Source: Leifsonia sp. ku-ls (GTDB lineage: Bacteria; Actinomycetota; Actinomycetes; Actinomycetales; Microbacteriaceae). From it: 64,000 bases of DNA. The notes under the pieces are model-generated. The model ran no database searches, had not been told where the DNA came from, and worked only from the letters and a program-made list of their open reading frames with translations. Shown one piece after another: positions 43,507-51,726 of this stretch. The DNA lies in contig QKXI01000017.1 in assembly GCA_003367665.1 (NCBI GenBank), forward strand, positions 1-64,000. The letters are read 5' to 3'. Every line of letters starts with the position of its first letter. Positions within the stretch are counted from its first letter, which is position 1. A program made the translations under genes and the position numbers.

Positions 43507-45798
43507 TCACCCGGCGCCGAGGATGACGAGCTCGCCGGTCGTTCTGGTCATGGCCACGTAACGGTCGACGGCCGCCTCGACCACGGCATCCCGGTCGAGG
43601 CCGACGACGGAGGCAGAGCTGTCGGTGAGGAGCACCAGATCGAACTCCAGTCCCTTCGCCTCGACCGCGCTGAGGGAGCGCACCCGCTCGATCGCGGCGA
43701 ACGAGGGATCTCCGATCACGCAGGCGGTGCCCTCGTCGTGGGCCGCGAGCCACTCCCGCAGGATGCTGTCGCGTTCCGACCTCGGCGCGCGCCGCACGGG
43801 GACGCCGTTGTCGCGGATCGACGACGGCACGTTCGCGTCCGGCAGCACGGCGCGGATCACGGGGGCGGCCTCCGCCATGACGGCGGCCGGCGTGCGGTAG
43901 TTGATCGACAGGGACGCCACGGTCACCTCGGTCAGCCCCAGCCCGGTGAGACGCTTTTCCCAGGTCTCGGCGAAGCCGTGCCGGGCCTGGGCGCGGTCGC
44001 CCACCACGGTCAGGCTGCGGGAGGGGACGCGGCGCAGCAGCATGCCCCACTCCGCGGGCGTCAGCTCCTGCGCCTCGTCGACGACGATGTGGGCGAACGG
44101 CCCGGCGAGCAGTTCCTCCGCCGAATCCGCCTGCACCGGGAACGTGTCGAGCGCACCACGCAGGTCCTGGCCCCGGAGCATCGACATCGTCTTGAGGTCG
44201 GAGTCGTCGGTCGCGATCAGGGTCTGCACCACGTCGTCCATCACGGCCCGGTCGGCGGCCGCGGCGGCCTCGGCCCTCCGGCGCCGCACCTCGCGCTCCG
44301 GGTCGCCCGCGCGCTGAAGCGCGGCGTCGAGCAGGGGGAGGTCGGAGACCGTCCACGGGCTCGACGGCGGTCGCTGCAGGAGGGACGCCTCCTCCGCGGT
44401 CAGCCATGGTGCGCATCGCCGCAGCAGGGTGGGGGAGCTCCAGAGGCTGCGGACCACGGCCGGCGGGTCGAGCAGCGGCCACACCGCGTCGAACGCGCGC
44501 CGCAGCTCCGGATCGGCCGCCAGCCCGCGGCGGATCGTCTCCAGGTCGGCGTCCGGGCCGCCGAGGCCGTAGGCGTCGAACGGCTCCTCGTCGTCGAAGC
44601 CGCCGCGCCGGTCGTCCTCCCAGCCGGCGCCCGCGTCGCCCCACCCCTCGTCGCCCCACGGGCCGTCCCGTCGCGCGCCGGCGTCGCCGGCCTGAGCGGA
44701 GACGACATCCACCAGGAGGTCGAGGAGGGCGCGCCAGATCTCGGCGCGGGCATCGTTGTGCGTTGCGGCGGGGTCGGCGGCGCCGAGCACGTCGGCCCAC
44801 TCCCGCGGTCCGATCCGCAGCTCGCCCCAGGCCGTCTCGAGGGCCGTGGCGCGGGTCGGGGGACGCTCCATGAGCCGGATCGCCGCCTCCACCGCGCCGG
44901 GCATCCGGGCGTCGCTCTTCAGCAGCGCCACGCGACGGTCCGCCTCCGGACGTCCGGCGTCGACGCCGGGCACGAGGTCGGCCAGTGTGCACGTGCGCAC
45001 GCCCTCCTCGCCCAGACCGGGCAGGATGTCCGCGACGTAGTCGGTGTACGCGTGCGACGGCCCGACGAAGAGCACGCCGCCGTGGCCGCTCTGCAGCACG
45101 GGCTCGGAGTACAGCAGGTAGGCCGCCCGGTGGAGCGCGACGACGGTCTTCCCGGTTCCCGGACCCCCGTCGACGACGAGGGCCCCGTGCGCACGTGCCC
45201 GGATGATGAGGTCCTGGTCGGCCTGGATGGTGCCGAGCACATCCCGCATCCGCGGCGTGCGGCTCGCGCCGAGGCTGGCGATGAAGACGGACTGGTCGTC
45301 CAGCGCCGCGGTCGGCTCCGACCCGTCGTCGGTGAGCGCCTCGTCCCAGTAGTCGGTGATCCGGCGGTCGCTCCACCGGTACCGGCGGCGGGAGCGGGCG
45401 CCCATCGGCTCGGCCCTGGTCGCGCCGAAGAAGGGCTCGGCGGCGGGAGCGCGCCAGTCGACGAGCAGCCGGTCGCCGTCGCCGTCGGCCACCCCGACGC
45501 GGCCGATGTACAGCGACCCGGCATCGCCCACCACGCGGCCGATGCACAGGTCGGGGCCGTACCGGCGCAGCAGCCGGAGTCGCTGCGTGAGGCGCCGCAC
45601 CTCCAGGTCGCGCTCGTAGGCGTCCTGTCCCTTCGCCGTCGTGCCCAGCTCCGCCGCCAGCCGGCGCTCCAGGGCCGCGACCTCCTCCGCGAGCGCACGC
45701 TCCAGCCGCGCGAAGTGCTCGACGTCGTCGGCGATGAGCGCAGGATCGGCCTTGGCGGGGTGGGCATCGAGGGCGAACGGATGGAGGGCAGCGGTCAT
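43507..45798 (-). CDS. helR: HelR, RNA-polymerase-recycling motor ATPase
   Basis: The 763-residue UvrD/HelD-like protein has an N-terminal coiled coil (about 24-80, HFARLERALAEEVAALERRL and RRLTQRLRLLRRYG) that reaches into RNA polymerase. YIGRVGV and DWRAPAAEPFF follow, then the Walker A motif GGPGTGKT at 211-218, VVDEAQELTPAEW as Walker B, and NYRTPAAVMAE. HelR proteins dislodge stalled polymerase and rifamycins, protecting transcription. ATG 45798 has AAAGGAA 5 bases upstream. It starts 25 bases after the DHFR-family stop, so the two form an operon, and a rifamycin-associated-element-like dyad lies upstream of that operon. Confidence 0.85.
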   Translation of the reverse strand: MTAALHPFALDAHPAKADPALIADDVEHFARLERALAEEVAALERRLAAELGTTAKGQDAYERDLEVRRLTQRLRLLRRYGPDLCIGRVVGDAGSLYIGRVGVADGDGDRLLVDWRAPAAEPFFGATRAEPMGARSRRRYRWSDRRITDYWDEALTDDGSEPTAALDDQSVFIASLGASRTPRMRDVLGTIQADQDLIIRARAHGALVVDGGPGTGKTVVALHRAAYLLYSEPVLQSGHGGVLFVGPSHAYTDYVADILPGLGEEGVRTCTLADLVPGVDAGRPEADRRVALLKSDARMPGAVEAAIRLMERPPTRATALETAWGELRIGPREWADVLGAADPAATHNDARAEIWRALLDLLVDVVSAQAGDAGARRDGPWGDEGWGDAGAGWEDDRRGGFDDEEPFDAYGLGGPDADLETIRRGLAADPELRRAFDAVWPLLDPPAVVRSLWSSPTLLRRCAPWLTAEEASLLQRPPSSPWTVSDLPLLDAALQRAGDPEREVRRRRAEAAAAADRAVMDDVVQTLIATDDSDLKTMSMLRGQDLRGALDTFPVQADSAEELLAGPFAHIVVDEAQELTPAEWGMLLRRVPSRSLTVVGDRAQARHGFAETWEKRLTGLGLTEVTVASLSINYRTPAAVMAEAAPVIRAVLPDANVPSSIRDNGVPVRRAPRSERDSILREWLAAHDEGTACVIGDPSFAAIERVRSLSAVEAKGLEFDLVLLTDSSASVVGLDRDAVVEAAVDRYVAMTRTTGELVILGAG

Positions 45799-45823
45799 CG
45801 AGTTCCTTTCCATCGTCACGGGG

Positions 45824-46432
45824 TCAGCGCACCACGCGGTACGTCACGTGGAGCACCGTGCTCGCGACCCGTGCGGAGACCTGCTCCAGGTTCAGCGGCG
45901 GCACCCCGTCGAACAGGCGGGAGCCCGCGCCGAGCGTGAACGGGACGATGTGCAGCCGCAGCTCGTCCACCAGCCCCGCGGCGAGGTACTGGTTGATCGT
46001 CTGCGCACCGCCCTGGATCGAGACCTCACCGTCGCCGGCCGCCTCCTTCGCCCGCGCGAGCGCCGCCTCGATGCCGTCGGTGACGAAGTGATACGTGGTC
46101 CCGCCCGCCATCGGCTGCGGGTCCCGCGCATGGTGCGTGAGCACGAACACCGGACCGTGGAACGGCGGCTCGTCGCCCCACCAGCCGTTCCACGCGCTGT
46201 CCCACGCGCCGCGCACCGGGCCGAACATGTTCCGGCCCATGATGTGCGCGCGGGCGCCGGCCATCCGCTCGACCTCGGCGCGGTTCTCGTCGCCGTGCTC
46301 GAACATCCAGGAGTGCAGCCGGTCGCCCCAGCCGTCGCCTCCGTCCTGGCCGAACGGCCGTTCCTCCGACTGGCCGACCCCGGCGGCGTAGCCGTCCGCG
46401 GTGATGGTCTGATTGACGATGAGTCTGCTCAT
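45824..46432 (-). CDS. Dihydrofolate-reductase-family (RibD C-terminal-like) protein in the helR operon
   Basis: A 202-residue NADPH-binding-type fold: LIVNQTITADGYAAG at the N-terminus, then AHIMGRNMFGPV, PVFVLTHHARDP, VSIQGGAQTINQYL (the GG cofactor motif) and ELRLHIVPFTLGAGSRLFDG. Members of this large family are mostly uncharacterised reductases, not true folate enzymes. GGAGGGC lies before the ATG. It precedes helR by 25 bases and follows the RAE-like dyad by 55 bases, so it would be made together with HelR when rifamycins are sensed. A role in modifying or tolerating rifamycins is possible but untested. Confidence 0.8.
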   Translation of the reverse strand: MSRLIVNQTITADGYAAGVGQSEERPFGQDGGDGWGDRLHSWMFEHGDENRAEVERMAGARAHIMGRNMFGPVRGAWDSAWNGWWGDEPPFHGPVFVLTHHARDPQPMAGGTTYHFVTDGIEAALARAKEAAGDGEVSIQGGAQTINQYLAAGLVDELRLHIVPFTLGAGSRLFDGVPPLNLEQVSARVASTVLHVTYRVVR

Positions 46433-46487
46433 GGCGATGCCCTCCCCGGTCGGTTTCGCGCAGCGAGCAAGGATTCTTCCGTGCAGA

Positions 46488-46509
46488 GGGGGCCTTGCGG
46501 CAAGCCCCC
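46488..46509. promoter_or_regulatory. Rifamycin-associated-element-like dyad (RAE)
   Basis: On the minus strand this reads GGGGGCTTGC, C, GCAAGGCCCCC: CTTGC/GCAAG arms around one base with G- and C-runs outside. It agrees at nearly every position with the RAE as I recall it (GGGGCTTGC-G-GCAAGGCCCC). RAEs are found upstream of rifamycin-resistance genes such as helR, rph and arr. The dyad contains TTGCCG on the minus strand, 19 bases from AAGAAT, and TTGCGG on the plus strand, 19 bases from TATCCT, so it could overlap -35 elements for the helR operon and for the divergent AraC gene. Confidence 0.75.
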
Positions 46510-46585
46510 GTCCCTCCCGTATCCTGAAAATGCGAGGACGGGAGCGCCCGGGAATGGCCGGCGCGGCGGCGGGGTTGCCCCTCTC

Positions 46586-47479
46586 ATGAGCCAGACCGCG
46601 AGCGCTGTTCCCGTGGAGTCGCCCGTCCGCCAGGCGCTGGAAGACCTGGAGCGCCTCCTTCTGCACGTCGAATGGACGCTGCTCGGCTTCGCAGAGACGC
46701 CGCTCGCCGCCGGGAGCAGCATGGCGGTGGCCGCCGGCGCCGTCCGTTTCCACTACGTGGTCTCCGGCACCGTCGAGGTCGGCGGGTGCGCCTTGCCCGT
46801 GCGGCTGACCCCAGGCGACTTCCTCATGCTGCCGCGCTCTGGCGCGCACCGGGTCACCGCCGTCGAGGACGCGGTCGTCGCCTCGGGCGAGCTGACCGCG
46901 ACGAGCGCGTCCGGCCAGCCGTTCGCCCTCGCGCTTCCGGACTCGCTCGGCGCCTGCGGGTTCGTCGTGCGCGAGCCGCACATGGGTCCGCTCATCCAGA
47001 CGCTCGGCATCGAGTTCGGGAGGATGCGGACCGGGAACTGCGTCATGGCGAGCCGGATCGCGACCATCATCGCCTCCGCCGCCGTGCGGTCGTGGGTGGA
47101 GAACGGGTGCGCCCCCGACCAGTGGCTGGTCAGCGTCCGCGACCCGCACATCGCCCGGGCGGTCGCGGCGATGCGCGAGGCGCCGGGGGAGCAGTGGACG
47201 GTGGAGCGGCTGGCCCGCGTCGCCAGCGCGTCCCGCACGGTCTTCGCGGAGCGGTTCCGGGAGCTGGTGGGCGACTCGCCGAACCGCTACCTGACCGCCG
47301 TGCGGATGGAGCACGCCGCACGGCTGCTGCGCGACGGCCGGCTGAGCGTGGCCGACGTCGCGGCACGCCTCGGCTACAGCTCCGACGTCGCGTTCAGCCG
47401 GGCCTTCCGCCGCCACACCGGGGAGAGCCCTGCGATGTGGCGGCGGGCGACGGCGGACGCGAGCGCCCTCTCCGCCTAG
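46586..47479 (+). CDS. AraC-family transcriptional regulator with cupin domain
   Basis: The 297-residue product has an N-terminal cupin-like effector domain of the cupin_6 type (FHYVVSGTVEVGGCALPVRL, GDFLMLPRSGAHRV) and a C-terminal pair of helix-turn-helix motifs (WTVERLARVASASRTVFAERF, LSVADVAARLGYSSDVAFSRAF). The start ATG has no clear ribosome site and may be translated weakly or from a leaderless message. It diverges from the DHFR-helR operon across the RAE-like dyad and overlaps the convergent MFS gene by 4 bases. Such regulators often control the adjacent MFS exporter. Confidence 0.85.
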   Translation: MSQTASAVPVESPVRQALEDLERLLLHVEWTLLGFAETPLAAGSSMAVAAGAVRFHYVVSGTVEVGGCALPVRLTPGDFLMLPRSGAHRVTAVEDAVVASGELTATSASGQPFALALPDSLGACGFVVREPHMGPLIQTLGIEFGRMRTGNCVMASRIATIIASAAVRSWVENGCAPDQWLVSVRDPHIARAVAAMREAPGEQWTVERLARVASASRTVFAERFRELVGDSPNRYLTAVRMEHAARLLRDGRLSVADVAARLGYSSDVAFSRAFRRHTGESPAMWRRATADASALSA

Positions 47480-48687
47480 ACCCGGTCGCGCCTCCGGCGC
47501 GCCGTGCTCAGCAGCACGCCGCCGAGCACGGCGACGATGCCGCCCGCCACCAGCGCCTCCTTCACGCCGGCGCCGTCGACCAGCAGGCCGCCGGCGGCCG
47601 CGCCGAGCGCGATCGCCAGCTGGAACGCGGCGACGACGAGTCCGCCCGCCGCCTCCATCCGCTCCGGCTCCACCCGCGCCGCCCAGGTCTGCACCAGGGT
47701 CGGGACGCCGCCGAACGCGAAGCCCCAGAGCACGACGGCCGCGATGGCGAGCGGAACCTGGTCCGGCAGCAGGGCGAACACCGTCACGGCCGCGCCGAGC
47801 ACGGCGGGCATGACGACGAGCGCCGTGCGCAGCCTCCGGTCGGCCACGACGCCCGCCGCGAGGTTGCCGGCGAAGCCGCCGAGGCCGTAGGCGGCGAGCA
47901 GCGCGGCGAGGCCGGCCGTGGTGAGGCCGGGGATGTCGGCCGCGCCGAGGCGGATGTAGGTGAAGCCGGCGAAGTGGCCACCGGCGAGCAGCGCGATCCC
48001 GAGCAGGCCGACCAGCATGACCGGGGACCGCAGCGCGCCGAACAGCGCGCGCACCCCCGAGCCTTGCGCGGGCGTCACGCGCGGCAGCAGGAACCGCTGC
48101 GCCACGGCCGCGGCGACCGACACCACGGCCACCAGGACGAACACCGCGCGCCAGCCCCACAGCGCGCCGAGGAACGCGCCGAGCGGGACGGCGACGACAG
48201 TGGCGAGCGAGACGCCCGTGTTGACGATCATCATTGCCCGGCCGAGGTGCGCGGGGGAAACGAGCTGAGCCGCCACGGCGACGGCCATCGACCAGAAGCC
48301 GGAAATCGCGATCCCGAGCAGCACGCGCGCCACCAGCAGCACCCAGAACTGGGGCGCGGTGGCCACCAGCAGGTTGGACACGGCGGCGAGCACCGCGAGC
48401 CCGACCAGGAGGGTGCGCCGGTCGAGCCGCCGGAACAGCGGCCCGATCGCGGGACCGGCCACCACGCCGATGAGCGCGGTGGCGGTGACCGCCTGCCCCG
48501 CGGTGCCCTCGGTGATGTGCAGGCCGGAGGCGATCGGCGACAGCAGGCTGGCGGGGAGGAACTCGGCGGTGACCAGGGCGAACACGCCGGCCATCAACGC
48601 CACGACGCCGGCCCACGATGCGCGCCGGGCGGCGGGGACGGCGGGGACGGAGGCGGTGTCCGGAAGGGGAGAGGTATCGACACTCAT
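47476..48687 (-). CDS. MFS exporter (DHA1, sugar/drug efflux type)
   Basis: The 403-residue protein has 12 membrane segments. The opening VFALVTAEFLPASLLSPIA is characteristic of the AraJ/NepI/Cml-like DHA1 exporters, with MFS motif A as GPLFRRLDRRTLLVG and motif C near GVSLATVVAVPLGAFLG. Family members export purine nucleosides, arabinose or chloramphenicol. It begins 50 bases after the erm stop on the same strand, so it may be co-induced with Erm through the leader peptide. GAGG lies 8 bases before the ATG. Confidence 0.85.
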   Translation of the reverse strand: MSVDTSPLPDTASVPAVPAARRASWAGVVALMAGVFALVTAEFLPASLLSPIASGLHITEGTAGQAVTATALIGVVAGPAIGPLFRRLDRRTLLVGLAVLAAVSNLLVATAPQFWVLLVARVLLGIAISGFWSMAVAVAAQLVSPAHLGRAMMIVNTGVSLATVVAVPLGAFLGALWGWRAVFVLVAVVSVAAAVAQRFLLPRVTPAQGSGVRALFGALRSPVMLVGLLGIALLAGGHFAGFTYIRLGAADIPGLTTAGLAALLAAYGLGGFAGNLAAGVVADRRLRTALVVMPAVLGAAVTVFALLPDQVPLAIAAVVLWGFAFGGVPTLVQTWAARVEPERMEAAGGLVVAAFQLAIALGAAAGGLLVDGAGVKEALVAGGIVAVLGGVLLSTARRRRDRV

Positions 48688-48737
48688 GGCACCAGCCTCG
48701 CCGCCGCCGGCCTCGCGCACCCGACCCATCGTCCGCG

Positions 48738-49613
48738 TCACCTGATCCGTCGTCCGGATGTGCGGCGGCCGGTCGCGGGACCGGCGCCGCGACCACCGCG
48801 TCCACCCCGTCCACCGCGTCCGCTCCGCCCGCCGGCACCACCCGACGGGTCGTCCACCAGGGCCGCCCACAGCGCCACCCACTGCGCGGCGTCGAGGTCG
48901 CGCGGGAGCCGGTGCGACTCGACCCCGGCCTGCCCCAGCGCCTCCCGCACCCGGTGCGGGTCCGCACGGCCGGCCGACCGCAGCACCTCGGCCAGCCCGC
49001 GACCGCGGGCGGTGAAGGCGGCCGCGACGAACCGCTCGTAGCTGGCCCGCCCGGCCTCCGCCACCAGCGGCGACGCCCGCCGGCGCAGCGCCAGGATGCC
49101 GCCGTCGACGCTCGGCTGCGGACGGAATCCGGCCGCAGGCACCCGCCCGTGCAGCTCGAACTCGAACCAGGGAGCCGCCTGGGCGGTCATCATGGTGCCG
49201 CCGCCGACTCCGGCGCGCTTGCGGGCGACCTCCCACTGGGTCAGCACGATCGCGTGCTGCCACGCACGGGCGTCGAGGAGCCGCCGGAGCAGCGGGGTGG
49301 TCAGGTGGAACGGCAGGTTGCCCACGACGACGGGACGCTCGACGGGATGTCGAAGGGCGTCCGCGTGCCGGACGTCGACGCCGGGAAGTCGTCGCCGCAG
49401 CCGGGCGACGCGGTGCTCGTCCAGGTCGATGGCCTGGAGCGACCTTCCCAGGCGCGCCAGGGGAAGAGTGAGGGCGCCGTCACCGGCGCCGATCTCGAGG
49501 ATCGGGCCGTCGGTCTCTGCGACGAGCCCGACGATGGTGTCGATGGCGGGACGGTGGACGAGGAAGTTCTGGCCGAGCTCATGTCGGCCGCCATGAAGGG
49601 AACGGGTGCGCAT
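48738..49613 (-). CDS. erm: Erm 23S rRNA (adenine-2058-N6)-methyltransferase
   Basis: The 291-residue methyltransferase would methylate A2058 of 23S rRNA and confer macrolide-lincosamide-streptogramin B resistance. LGQNFLVHRPAIDTIV is the conserved N-terminus. ILEIGAGDGALTLPLARLG binds S-adenosylmethionine, and VVVGNLPFHLTTPLL holds the catalytic NLPF motif. The tail is Gly/Arg-rich (GRGGRGGRGGRG), like the tail of Saccharopolyspora ErmE. ATG 49613 is chosen for GGAG 8 bases upstream; an upstream GTG at 49640 is in the attenuator. A 21-codon leader precedes it, which implies induction by ribosome stalling. An intrinsic actinobacterial copy is likelier than an acquired one, since base composition does not change. 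Confidence 0.85.
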   Translation of the reverse strand: MRTRSLHGGRHELGQNFLVHRPAIDTIVGLVAETDGPILEIGAGDGALTLPLARLGRSLQAIDLDEHRVARLRRRLPGVDVRHADALRHPVERPVVVGNLPFHLTTPLLRRLLDARAWQHAIVLTQWEVARKRAGVGGGTMMTAQAAPWFEFELHGRVPAAGFRPQPSVDGGILALRRRASPLVAEAGRASYERFVAAAFTARGRGLAEVLRSAGRADPHRVREALGQAGVESHRLPRDLDAAQWVALWAALVDDPSGGAGGRSGRGGRGGRGGRGAGPATGRRTSGRRIR

Positions 49614-49738
49614 GCGTGTACTCCGAAGAAGAGGGAGCACCCCGGGCCGTGCGCGGGCACGGAAGAAGCAGGGTCGCGCTCACGGGGTGCGAAGGACATC
49701 CCGAGGACGGCGCAAGCGAAAAGGACCAGCCGGCGCCG
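49614..49738 (-). promoter_or_regulatory. Attenuator stem-loops between leader peptide and erm
   Basis: GCACCCCG (49637-49644) pairs with CGGGGTGC (49683-49690). Nested inside, CCGTGC (49647-49652) and GCACGG (49657-49662) form a six-base hairpin with a GCGG loop. The outer stem ends 24 bases before the erm start and is well placed to mask initiation until a drug-stalled ribosome on the leader rearranges the RNA, as in other erm systems. Confidence 0.6.
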
Positions 49739-49804
49739 TCAGGCGCGGCGGTCGCGAACGATCGACTCGCACACCTCGAGGGTGGCGAGAGAGCTGATCA
49801 ACAT
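49739..49804 (-). CDS. erm leader peptide, 21 codons
   Basis: A short frame opens MLISSLATLEVCE and ends SIVRDRRA before TGA. MLIS is the opening I recall for the Corynebacterium Erm(X) leader. The RDR segment near codons 17-19 fits the Arg/Lys-x-Arg/Lys stalling motif seen in several macrolide-dependent leaders. It ends 125 bases before erm, a distance filled by stem-loops. The ribosome site is weak (TAGGCTGCCGCC before ATG). Confidence 0.65.
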   Translation of the reverse strand: MLISSLATLEVCESIVRDRRA

Positions 49805-49839
49805 GGCGGCAGCCTACCGCATGGGTCGCGCGCTGTTCC

Positions 49840-49977
49840 CTAGTAGCGCTCCTCGTCGGACTCGATGCCCTCGTCGGCGTCGACGAAGTCGTCGTCCGTC
49901 TCCGTCGCCCTGACGGCCTCCTCGGCCTGGAGGCTCGCCGCCTCCGCGGCCTCCCGCTCCCGTCTGCGTGCTGACAT
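49840..49977 (-). CDS. Small acidic protein, 45 residues
   Basis: A 45-codon frame with a strong ribosome site (GGAGGGAAG, 4 bases before ATG). The product begins basic (MSARRREREAAEAA) and then becomes strongly acidic (TETDDDFVDADEGIESDEE), probably helical at first and disordered later. I recognise no family. It is the first frame upstream of the erm leader on the same strand, 35 bases away, so it may be co-transcribed with the resistance genes or carry their promoter inside it. Confidence 0.55.
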   Translation of the reverse strand: MSARRREREAAEAASLQAEEAVRATETDDDFVDADEGIESDEERY

Positions 49978-50051
49978 GTCGCTTCCCTCCGACACGAGCA
50001 CTATACGAGGCGGTGCTTCAGTCCGGGCACCCCGGGGGCTAGCGTGATGCC

Positions 50052-50627
50052 GTGCTGATCTACTCCATGGGGGTCTCGGCGGACGGGTTCATCGCCGACG
50101 ACGAGGGCGGCTTCGACTTCACCGCGCCCAGCGACGAGCAGTTCCGCTTCCAGGCCGCCCAGGTGGCGAAGCTGGGCGCGTACCTCCTTGGTCGCAGGCT
50201 GTACGAGACCATGCGGGTGTGGGAGACCGACCCGTCGCTGCGTGCCCCGCGGTCCGGCGTGACGTTCGCGGACACCTGGGCGGCGCTCCCGAAGGTCGTC
50301 TTCAGCCGCACGCTGACCGAGGTCGAGGGCAACGCGCGGCTCGCCACCGGCTCGGTGGAGGCGGAGGTCGCGGCGGCCCTCGCCTCCGCCGACGGCGACG
50401 TCTCGATCGGGGGAGCGGACCTGGCCGCGGAGGCCATCCGGCTCGACCTGGTCGACGAGTACCGGCTGTTCCGATACCCCGTCGTCATCGGCGGGGGGAT
50501 CCGCTATTGGCCGGCCCTGGAGCGGCGGCTCCCGCTGTCGCTCGTCGGCACCCGAACCTTCGGCGGCCGCGTCGTCTACGAGGAGTACCGGAGGGTGCGC
50601 TACGCCGACTCCGCGGCCGCGGTCTGA
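50052..50627 (+). CDS. Dihydrofolate-reductase-family (RibD C-terminal-like) protein
   Basis: A 191-residue protein of the same fold as the one in the helR operon but of another branch: LIYSMGVSADGFIADDEGGFD, YLLGRRLYETMRVWE, KVVFSRTLTEVEGN, VSIGGADLAAEAIRLDLVDEY and YPVVIGGGIRYWP (NADPH-binding Gly motif). The start is GTG at 50052; ATG five codons later would remove the first strand. The role is unknown; general reductases and riboflavin-type reductases are precedents. It stands alone, with 175 bases before the next gene. Confidence 0.8.
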   Translation: MLIYSMGVSADGFIADDEGGFDFTAPSDEQFRFQAAQVAKLGAYLLGRRLYETMRVWETDPSLRAPRSGVTFADTWAALPKVVFSRTLTEVEGNARLATGSVEAEVAAALASADGDVSIGGADLAAEAIRLDLVDEYRLFRYPVVIGGGIRYWPALERRLPLSLVGTRTFGGRVVYEEYRRVRYADSAAAV

Positions 50628-50802
50628 GGCCACGATCGCGGTCGACATCGCCGCGCGGGTCCTGATCTCCATCGCCAACGGCCGGCGCCGTGGTGCTGGA
50701 TCGCCACGCCGTGGTGCCGGGCAACGGTCCTCGGTTCCTCCTGGCCGTTCCCGCCCTCCTTCGCTACCGTTGTGCTGTCACGGCAAGCACGCGGAGGTGC
50801 CG

Positions 50803-51726
50803 ATGGCGGACACGATCCTGGTGGCGGTGGATGGCCGGCCCGAGCACCGTGCCGCCCTCGACTGGGCCGCCGCCCGTGCGGCGCGGACCGGCGCGGCCTT
50901 GGAGCTGATCCACGTCGTCGAGCGCTCCCTCGCCGACAGCGGGGAGCAGTCCGCCCGCATGCTGACCCTCGCCGGGCGCTCGCTCGTCGCGGAGGAGGAG
51001 CGCTATGCGCTGCGCCGGGCGCGGGCCGCCCGGCATCCGGAGCACGCGTCCGCGGCACTCGAGCAGCCGGAGCCTCCGGTGCGCGGCCGGGTGGTGGTCG
51101 GCCACGCCGGACGCGATGTCGCGACCGCGGCGGCCGGCGCGACGCTGCTCGTCGTCGGCACTCCGGCGGCCGTCCGGACGCAACGGTCCGTCGCCGGCTC
51201 GATCGCCGCCCGGGTCGCCGCGGCGGCGTCCTGCACGGTCGTGGCGGTCCCACACGGGTGGAGAGGCCACGGGCACGGCGTCGTCGTTGGCGTGGACGGT
51301 GAGCCTCACGCCGAGCCGGCCCTGGACTTCGCGGCGGACGAGGCCGCGTGGCTGGGGGAGCCGCTCGCGGTGGTGTACGTCGGGTACGCGGTGGGCGCGG
51401 TGCGGGACGGGCGTCGTGTCGGCGGCCCGACCGCGGAGGAAGGCGACCTCCGCGAGCGCATCCTGGCCGCCGCCGCCCGCCGGGCGCTCGGACGGCATCC
51501 GGGGCTCGCGATCAGCACGCGCGTCGTCGAGGCGGTCCCGTCCACGGGCCTGGTCTCGGAGGCGCACGGCGCGAGAGCGCTTGTTCTCGGCACGCACGAC
51601 CGGCGCGGTGTGAAGCGCCTGGTGCTCGGGTCCGTCGGCCATGAGGTGCTGCTCCGCGCCCGACTGCCGGTGGCGATCGTGCGCGAGGGCGCCGTCAGCC
51701 CTTCGTCAGGTCCTGCGCCAGCATGA
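50803..51726 (+). CDS. Tandem universal stress protein
   Basis: The 307-residue product has two Usp domains (about 1-145 and 155-300). Each begins with a strand and Asp: ILVAVDGRPEHRAALDWAA and GVVVGVDGEPHAEPALDFAA. The second domain has the ATP-binding-type glycine motif VLGTHDRRGVKRLVLGSVGHEVL; the first is less perfect (GTPAAVRTQRSVAGS). Such proteins help survival in hypoxia and stasis. ATG 50803 has GGAGGTG 5 bases before it. The 3' end overlaps the convergent VOC gene by 32 bases. Confidence 0.85.
   Translation: MADTILVAVDGRPEHRAALDWAAARAARTGAALELIHVVERSLADSGEQSARMLTLAGRSLVAEEERYALRRARAARHPEHASAALEQPEPPVRGRVVVGHAGRDVATAAAGATLLVVGTPAAVRTQRSVAGSIAARVAAAASCTVVAVPHGWRGHGHGVVVGVDGEPHAEPALDFAADEAAWLGEPLAVVYVGYAVGAVRDGRRVGGPTAEEGDLRERILAAAARRALGRHPGLAISTRVVEAVPSTGLVSEAHGARALVLGTHDRRGVKRLVLGSVGHEVLLRARLPVAIVREGAVSPSSGPAPA

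Noticed and set aside
45824-50627. The resistance cluster as a recently acquired island
   Set aside because: No transposase, integrase, flanking repeats, tRNA or change in GC content is visible, so an intrinsic actinobacterial origin is simpler.
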